Assembly: GCF_026241135.1 (NCBI RefSeq)
Contig: NZ_JAPFGA010000006.1
Location: 64,369-128,368, forward strand
Direction: 5' to 3'
From: Galbibacter kalidii
GTDB lineage: Bacteria; Bacteroidota; Bacteroidia; Flavobacteriales; Flavobacteriaceae
Length of the DNA stretch: 64,000 bases
Every line of letters starts with the position of its first letter. Position 1 is the stretch's first letter. Below, in pieces: positions 60,194 through 64,000 of the stretch. Under the pieces are notes generated by a model. The model was not told where the DNA came from, searched no databases, and was given only the letters and a program-made list of their open reading frames with translations. The translations under genes were made by a program, and so were the position numbers.

Positions 60194-60965
60194 ATCCCTC
60201 GTTATACTGGGAATAAGCTTTTTTATCATAGCCGTTTTATATTCTTCAGTTGGATTTGGAGGAGGGTCCAGCTATTTGGCCTTGTTGACCTTGTTCTTTG
60301 CCAGTTTTTTTGTGATTCGTTCCGTAGCTTTGGTATGTAATTTAGTGGTGGTCTCGGGGAGTACGATTTTGTATTACCGAAGAGGGCATTTTGATATAAA
60401 AAAATTCGTACCTTTTGTGGTGACAAGTATTCCTTTGGCATTTTTAGGAGCGTCATACCGGCTTGAAGAATACATTTTTTTCATAATTTTAGGTATCGCT
60501 TTGATGATATCAGCAATTTCTTTGGGTGCTCAAAGTGTAAAGGAAAAACGTAAAAGAATTAGGCTGACGGCCAAGAAATATCCTTGGTGGATTACCTGTG
60601 CCTTGGGAGCAGCAATCGGATTTTTATCCGGCTTGGTTGGTATTGGAGGCGGAATATTTCTGGCGCCAATACTCAATCACATGCGATGGGATTTTTCCAT
60701 AAAAGTAGCGGCATTGGCGAGTTTCTTTATTTTGGTGAATTCCATTTCGGGTATAGCAGGCTTGGTTACAAACGATATGTTTGTTTTTCCGTGGAAAGAA
60801 GGCTTGATCCTGTTGGCAATTGTGTTTGTTGGCGGACAAATAGGAATTCGCATCAGTTTGAATAAACTCAGCGGGAAAAGTATAAAACTACTCACTGCTG
60901 TGTTGGTGTTTTTGGTAGGCCTTCGGGTATTACTGAATAATGGTTTGGGACTAATCAATATTTAA
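60177..60965 (+). CDS. TauE/SafE-family inner-membrane anion exporter
   Basis: 262 residues with about eight transmembrane helices. It has the duplicated family motif SSVGFGGGSSYLALL near residue 22 and GLVGIGGGIFLAPIL near 160. Family members move sulfite, sulfoacetate or other sulfur anions. It overlaps moeB by 17 bp and precedes moeA by 12 bp, so it is part of the Moco operon. A role in handling sulfur by-products or an oxyanion is inferred. Confidence 0.88.
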   Translation: MQLTPESLVILGISFFIIAVLYSSVGFGGGSSYLALLTLFFASFFVIRSVALVCNLVVVSGSTILYYRRGHFDIKKFVPFVVTSIPLAFLGASYRLEEYIFFIILGIALMISAISLGAQSVKEKRKRIRLTAKKYPWWITCALGAAIGFLSGLVGIGGGIFLAPILNHMRWDFSIKVAALASFFILVNSISGIAGLVTNDMFVFPWKEGLILLAIVFVGGQIGIRISLNKLSGKSIKLLTAVLVFLVGLRVLLNNGLGLINI

Positions 60966-60977
60966 AAAAACAAAGAG

Positions 60978-62174
60978 ATGATTTCTTTTGAAGAAGCGTA
61001 TGAAAAAGTAATGGAAAATACTTTTTCCTTCGGGGTTGAAAAAACATTACTTACACATAGTAGGGGAAGGGTTTTAGCTGAAGATGTTTTGGCAGACAGG
61101 GACTCCCCTCCCTTTAACCGATCGACCAAAGATGGAATAACCATTAATTATAAAGCTATTGAAGATGGACAAAAAGCCTTTAAAATTGAAGGGGTGATAG
61201 CTGCAGGAACAGCCAAAACCCAATTAAAAGATTCAGCAAATTGTTTGGAGATCATGACAGGGGCGGTATTGCCGGACAATGCCGATACGGTAGTGATGTA
61301 TGAAGATATTGAGATAAATGATGGTGTTGCAACCCTAAAAAAAGAGGTTGTAAAAGGACAGAATATCCATCGACAAGGAAGCGATGTTAAACAAGGAGAA
61401 GTCATCATCAAAAAAAACACAAAGATAACAGCTGCTGAAATTGGTATTCTGGCATCAGTGGGAAAAGTGGAAGTTTCCGTAAAGGAATTACCAAAAATTA
61501 CACTGATCTCTACGGGGAATGAGTTGGTTGCGGTACACGAAAAGCCACTACCACATCAAATAAGGGGGTCGAACACATTATCACTGCACGCTCTTTTGGA
61601 AACAGAAAATATCCATGCAGAGCACCTGCATCTGGATGATGAAAAAGAAAGTATCAAGAACAATTTGAGGGAATTGTTTGGTGAAAATGATGTTTTGATG
61701 CTAAGTGGAGGTGTCTCCAGAGGCAAGTTTGACTATATCCCGGAAGTGTTGGATGAATTGGGAGTGGAAAAAGTATTCCACAAGGTAAAACAACGCCCGG
61801 GAAAACCTTTTTGGTTCGGTTTGCATAAGGCGAGCAAAACTATCATTTTCTCTTTTCCCGGAAATCCGGTGTCGACCTTTGCCAATTATCACGTCTATTT
61901 TAAAGATTGGCTGTACAAGGCTATGGAAATTCCCGCAGAATCAAAGTCTGCCATATTGATGAATGAGGTGGAGAACGATTCTCCTTTGACCTTGTTTGTG
62001 AGGGTGAAATTAAAAACGGAAGCTGAAAAATTACACGCTTTTCTAATCAGTGAAAATGGCTCGGGAGATTTGAGCAGTTTGGCACATACCGACGGTTTTA
62101 TACGATTGTCGCCCGATAAGAAAAAATATGAAAAAGGAACAGTGGTGCCGTGTATACTATCCAGATATAATTAA
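60978..62174 (+). CDS. moeA: Molybdopterin molybdenumtransferase
   Basis: 398 residues. The N-terminal domain contains LAEDVLADRDSPPFNRSTKDG. The MoCF-type domain has LISTGNEL, RGSNTLSLHALL, DDVLMLSGGVSRGKFDYIPEVL and KVKQRPGKPFWFG. A C-terminal beta domain completes the standard MoeA layout. It inserts molybdate into adenylated molybdopterin. Only MoeA is seen; no MogA/MoaB adenylyltransferase is in the window. xdhC follows after 3 bp. Confidence 0.95.
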   Translation: MISFEEAYEKVMENTFSFGVEKTLLTHSRGRVLAEDVLADRDSPPFNRSTKDGITINYKAIEDGQKAFKIEGVIAAGTAKTQLKDSANCLEIMTGAVLPDNADTVVMYEDIEINDGVATLKKEVVKGQNIHRQGSDVKQGEVIIKKNTKITAAEIGILASVGKVEVSVKELPKITLISTGNELVAVHEKPLPHQIRGSNTLSLHALLETENIHAEHLHLDDEKESIKNNLRELFGENDVLMLSGGVSRGKFDYIPEVLDELGVEKVFHKVKQRPGKPFWFGLHKASKTIIFSFPGNPVSTFANYHVYFKDWLYKAMEIPAESKSAILMNEVENDSPLTLFVRVKLKTEAEKLHAFLISENGSGDLSSLAHTDGFIRLSPDKKKYEKGTVVPCILSRYN

Positions 62175-62177
62175 AAG

Positions 62178-63212
62178 ATGACACACGAATTCAAAAAAAT
62201 ACTGGAAACACACCTCAAGGCAAAAGCCAAAGGCACGAAAACGGTTTTGGCAACAGTGGTAGCACTCGATGGCTCGTCTTACCGAAGACCCGGAGTGCGA
62301 ATGCTCATCCGCGAAGACGGAAAAATGACCGGAGCCGTGAGCGGAGGTTGTGTTGAAAAAGAAGTTTTCAGGCAAAGTCAGTCCGTTTTTGAAACAGATA
62401 TGCCAAAATTAATGACCTACGATGGGCGCTATCGTTTGGGCTGTGAAGGCGTGTTGTATATTCTGATTGAACCTTTTTTGATTGATCCGGAATTTTATCA
62501 AGCCTTTGTGGAAGCAGAAGAAAACAGGACTCCGTTTACCATCACTTCCTATTTTGGTGAAAAAGAAGAATCCTCAGCTGATTTCGGTTCTTTTATTACA
62601 TTTTCAGAAGCGAAAAGCTTTGGTTTTTCAGAAAATGAAGTAGACACAACCAACAAAAAAGGATTGAACACCTTCTCTCAGGAATTAGAACCTTCCTTAA
62701 AACTGATTATCATCGGTGCCGAACACGATGCCGTACAGCTGTGTTTGATGGCATCTTTATGTGGGTGGGAAATAACTATTGTTGCTTCAGAAAGCGATCC
62801 AAAGACCTTGATGAACTTCCCCGGAGCTAAAAATATTGAAAATCTGCGTCCGGAAATTTTTGATGCATCGATAATTGATGATAAAACCGCTGTGATGTTG
62901 ATGACCCATAGTTATACAAAAGACCTTCAATACCTTTTGAAATTGTCAGGGCAACAAATAAAATACCTTGGGATTTTGGGTCCTTCCCGCCGTCGGGAAA
63001 AGCTTTTTCAGGAGTTGCTGGAGCGTCTTCCCGAACTGGACGATCGTTTTTTGGACAATATTTACGGTCCGGCAGGGATCAATATTGGGGCAGAGACACC
63101 ACAGGAGATTGCACTTTCGATCATAGCAGAAATCCTTTCTGTATTCAGGGAGCAAACCACGATTCCGTTGAAGGAAAAGAAAGGAACTATCCACTCCGGG
63201 GTAAAATTATAA
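62178..63212 (+). CDS. xdhC: XdhC/CoxI-family molybdenum cofactor insertion protein
   Basis: 344 residues. The N-terminal XdhC/CoxI domain has TVVALDGSSYRRPGVRMLI, MTGAVSGGCVEKEV and YDGRYRLGCEGVLYILIEP. The C-terminal Rossmann domain has LKLIIIGAEHDAVQL and IKYLGILGPSRRREKLFQELL, then IYGPAGINIGAETPQEIALSIIAEI. These proteins bind, sulfurate and hand over Moco to xanthine-dehydrogenase-family enzymes. No such enzyme lies in the window. Confidence 0.93.
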   Translation: MTHEFKKILETHLKAKAKGTKTVLATVVALDGSSYRRPGVRMLIREDGKMTGAVSGGCVEKEVFRQSQSVFETDMPKLMTYDGRYRLGCEGVLYILIEPFLIDPEFYQAFVEAEENRTPFTITSYFGEKEESSADFGSFITFSEAKSFGFSENEVDTTNKKGLNTFSQELEPSLKLIIIGAEHDAVQLCLMASLCGWEITIVASESDPKTLMNFPGAKNIENLRPEIFDASIIDDKTAVMLMTHSYTKDLQYLLKLSGQQIKYLGILGPSRRREKLFQELLERLPELDDRFLDNIYGPAGINIGAETPQEIALSIIAEILSVFREQTTIPLKEKKGTIHSGVKL

Positions 63213-63266
63213 ATATAACCTCTCAACAGCATAACTCCGTAACACCGTAACTTCATAACAATCAAT

Positions 63267-63854
63267 ATGAAAACAGCCATTGTTATTCTCGCAGCAGGAG
63301 CTTCCACTCGTATGGGACAGCCCAAACAACTTTTGAAGTGGGGGGACACTACCCTTTTGGGACATAGCGTGTTTTTGGTGAGAAATACTGTAGCCGAAGC
63401 TCTTTTTGTGGTTTTGGGAGCTAATGCCAAACAGATCAGCAAGACTCTTGATGAGAATGTTGAGGTGTTACTTCATAAAGATTGGGAAAAAGGTCTGGGA
63501 ACTTCCATCGCTTTTGCAGTATCGGAATTGGAAAAAAAGAATTTCGATGGCTTGCTATTCATCTTGGCAGACCAACCTTTTGTGACAAGCGCCTATCTGA
63601 ATCAGCTTATAAAAAGCTTCCATAATGACGGAAAAGGGATTGTAGCTTCAAAATTTAATGGAAGGATGGGAGTGCCGGCTATTTTTTCATCGACTTATTT
63701 TGAAATGCTCAAAAAACTTAATAGCGATGTTGGCGCCAAGCACATCATTCAATCCCATCAGAATGATTTAAAAACATTTAAAGCCGATGACCTTATTACA
63801 GATTTGGATACGATGGAGGATTATGAAAGAGCGCTAAAGGATAAACTGAAGTAA
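63267..63854 (+). CDS. mocA: MocA-like molybdenum cofactor cytidylyltransferase
   Basis: 195 residues. The nucleotidyltransferase loop is VILAAGASTRMGQPKQLLKWGDTTLLGHS. FDGLLFILADQPFVTSAYLNQL holds the metal Asp, and GRMGVPAIF and DVGAKHII follow. It attaches CMP to molybdopterin to make the cytosine dinucleotide form used by xanthine-dehydrogenase-type enzymes, which matches the adjacent xdhC. It ends at a bidirectional terminator. Confidence 0.92.
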   Translation: MKTAIVILAAGASTRMGQPKQLLKWGDTTLLGHSVFLVRNTVAEALFVVLGANAKQISKTLDENVEVLLHKDWEKGLGTSIAFAVSELEKKNFDGLLFILADQPFVTSAYLNQLIKSFHNDGKGIVASKFNGRMGVPAIFSSTYFEMLKKLNSDVGAKHIIQSHQNDLKTFKADDLITDLDTMEDYERALKDKLK

Positions 63855-63872
63855 TCATGCTTCTCAAAACCA

Positions 63873-63903
63873 AAAAACCCAGACAAAACTGTCTGGGTTT
63901 TTA
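63873..63903. terminator. Bidirectional terminator after mocA
   Basis: AAACCCAGAC and GTCTGGGTTTTT form a strong stem around AAAACT, with A and T tracts on the two sides. It lies between convergent mocA and tRNA-Phe. Confidence 0.92.
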
Positions 63904-63904
63904 A

Positions 63905-63980
63905 TGGTGGTGCCTCCAGGAATCGAACCAGGGACACAAGGATTTTCAGTCCTTTGCTCTACCAACTGAGCTAAGGCACC
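63905..63980 (-). tRNA. tRNA-Phe (GAA anticodon)
   Basis: The 76-nt minus-strand sequence folds as a full cloverleaf. The acceptor arm is GGTGCCT/AGGCACC with an A discriminator and encoded CCA. The D arm is GCTCAGTTGGTAGAGC, the anticodon stem-loop GGACTGAAAATCC gives GAA, and the T arm has GGTTCGATTCC. Confidence 0.97.
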
Positions 63981-64000
63981 AGTTGTTGCCTGTTTAGCGG

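Noticed and set aside
1-64000. CRISPR arrays, phage genes or complete insertion sequences
   Set aside because: No regularly spaced direct repeats with unique spacers and no transposase, integrase or phage protein motifs were seen; all repeats lack coding capacity.

Overview
The window is a low-GC chromosomal segment from a member of the Bacteroidota, almost certainly Flavobacteriia/Flavobacteriaceae. The evidence is two SusC/SusD pairs, long VCBS/ASPIC lipoproteins, a mevalonate-pathway locus, many TAnnTTTG promoter elements close to start codons, few Shine-Dalgarno sequences, and short palindromic repeats in the gaps. No transposase, prophage, rRNA or CRISPR array was seen.

Layout. (1) 1-9.0 kb, minus strand: three paralogous ~1100-aa VCBS/ASPIC outer-membrane lipoproteins; the last runs off the left edge. 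(2) 9.3-11.3 kb, plus: a histidine kinase/OmpR-type regulator pair. (3) 11.4-16.1 kb, minus: a SusC/SusD pair of unknown substrate. (4) 16.5-34.7 kb: a starch/maltodextrin utilisation locus. SusC, SusD, a three-repeat SusE-like protein and an archaeal-type GH13 amylase are on the minus strand. A LacI regulator, SLC45-type transporter, beta-phosphoglucomutase, GH65 maltose phosphorylase, two more GH13 enzymes and a GDPD are on the plus strand. (5) 34.7-37.4 kb: PhzF protein, HI0933-type flavoprotein, small toxin-antitoxin pair. (6) 37.4-42.2 kb, plus: diphosphomevalonate decarboxylase, a secreted unknown, a mevalonate-kinase-like GHMP kinase, UbiA prenyltransferase, pseudouridine synthase. (7) 42.2-48.7 kb, minus: a tightly coupled five-gene operon joining an FAD oxidoreductase and a membrane Fe-S protein to three glycosyltransferases. 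(8) 48.9-50.6 kb: ClpP and a sterol-desaturase-family protein. (9) 50.8-54.7 kb, minus: an arsenosugar cluster (AhpD-like protein, ArsS, TIGR04282-type transferase, purine nucleoside phosphorylase, ArsM). (10) 55.0-56.4 kb: a sugar porter. (11) 56.6-63.9 kb, plus: molybdenum cofactor synthesis (moaD, moaA, moaC, mobA, moeB-rhodanese, TauE/SafE, moeA, xdhC, mocA), followed by a convergent tRNA-Phe.

How the genes fit together. In the starch locus, surface amylase and SusCDE capture and import maltodextrins, periplasmic/outer GH13 enzymes trim them, the SLC45-type carrier moves maltose inward, and maltose phosphorylase plus beta-phosphoglucomutase feed glycolysis. A 66-bp block with the same spacing precedes both susC and the amylase gene, so these two are probably co-regulated. 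The Moco cluster carries XdhC and MocA, which points to a xanthine-dehydrogenase-type enzyme outside the window.

The least expected signal is the repeat content. At least four coding sequences appear to carry short perfect palindromes translated in frame, and relatives of some of them lie in nearby intergenic DNA. A three-hairpin repeat of about 105-125 bp lies directly before two unrelated start codons and shows a compensatory base-pair change. Several ~120-bp elements have nested inverted repeats. The five-gene redox/glycosyltransferase operon is the best candidate for an uncharacterised pathway.
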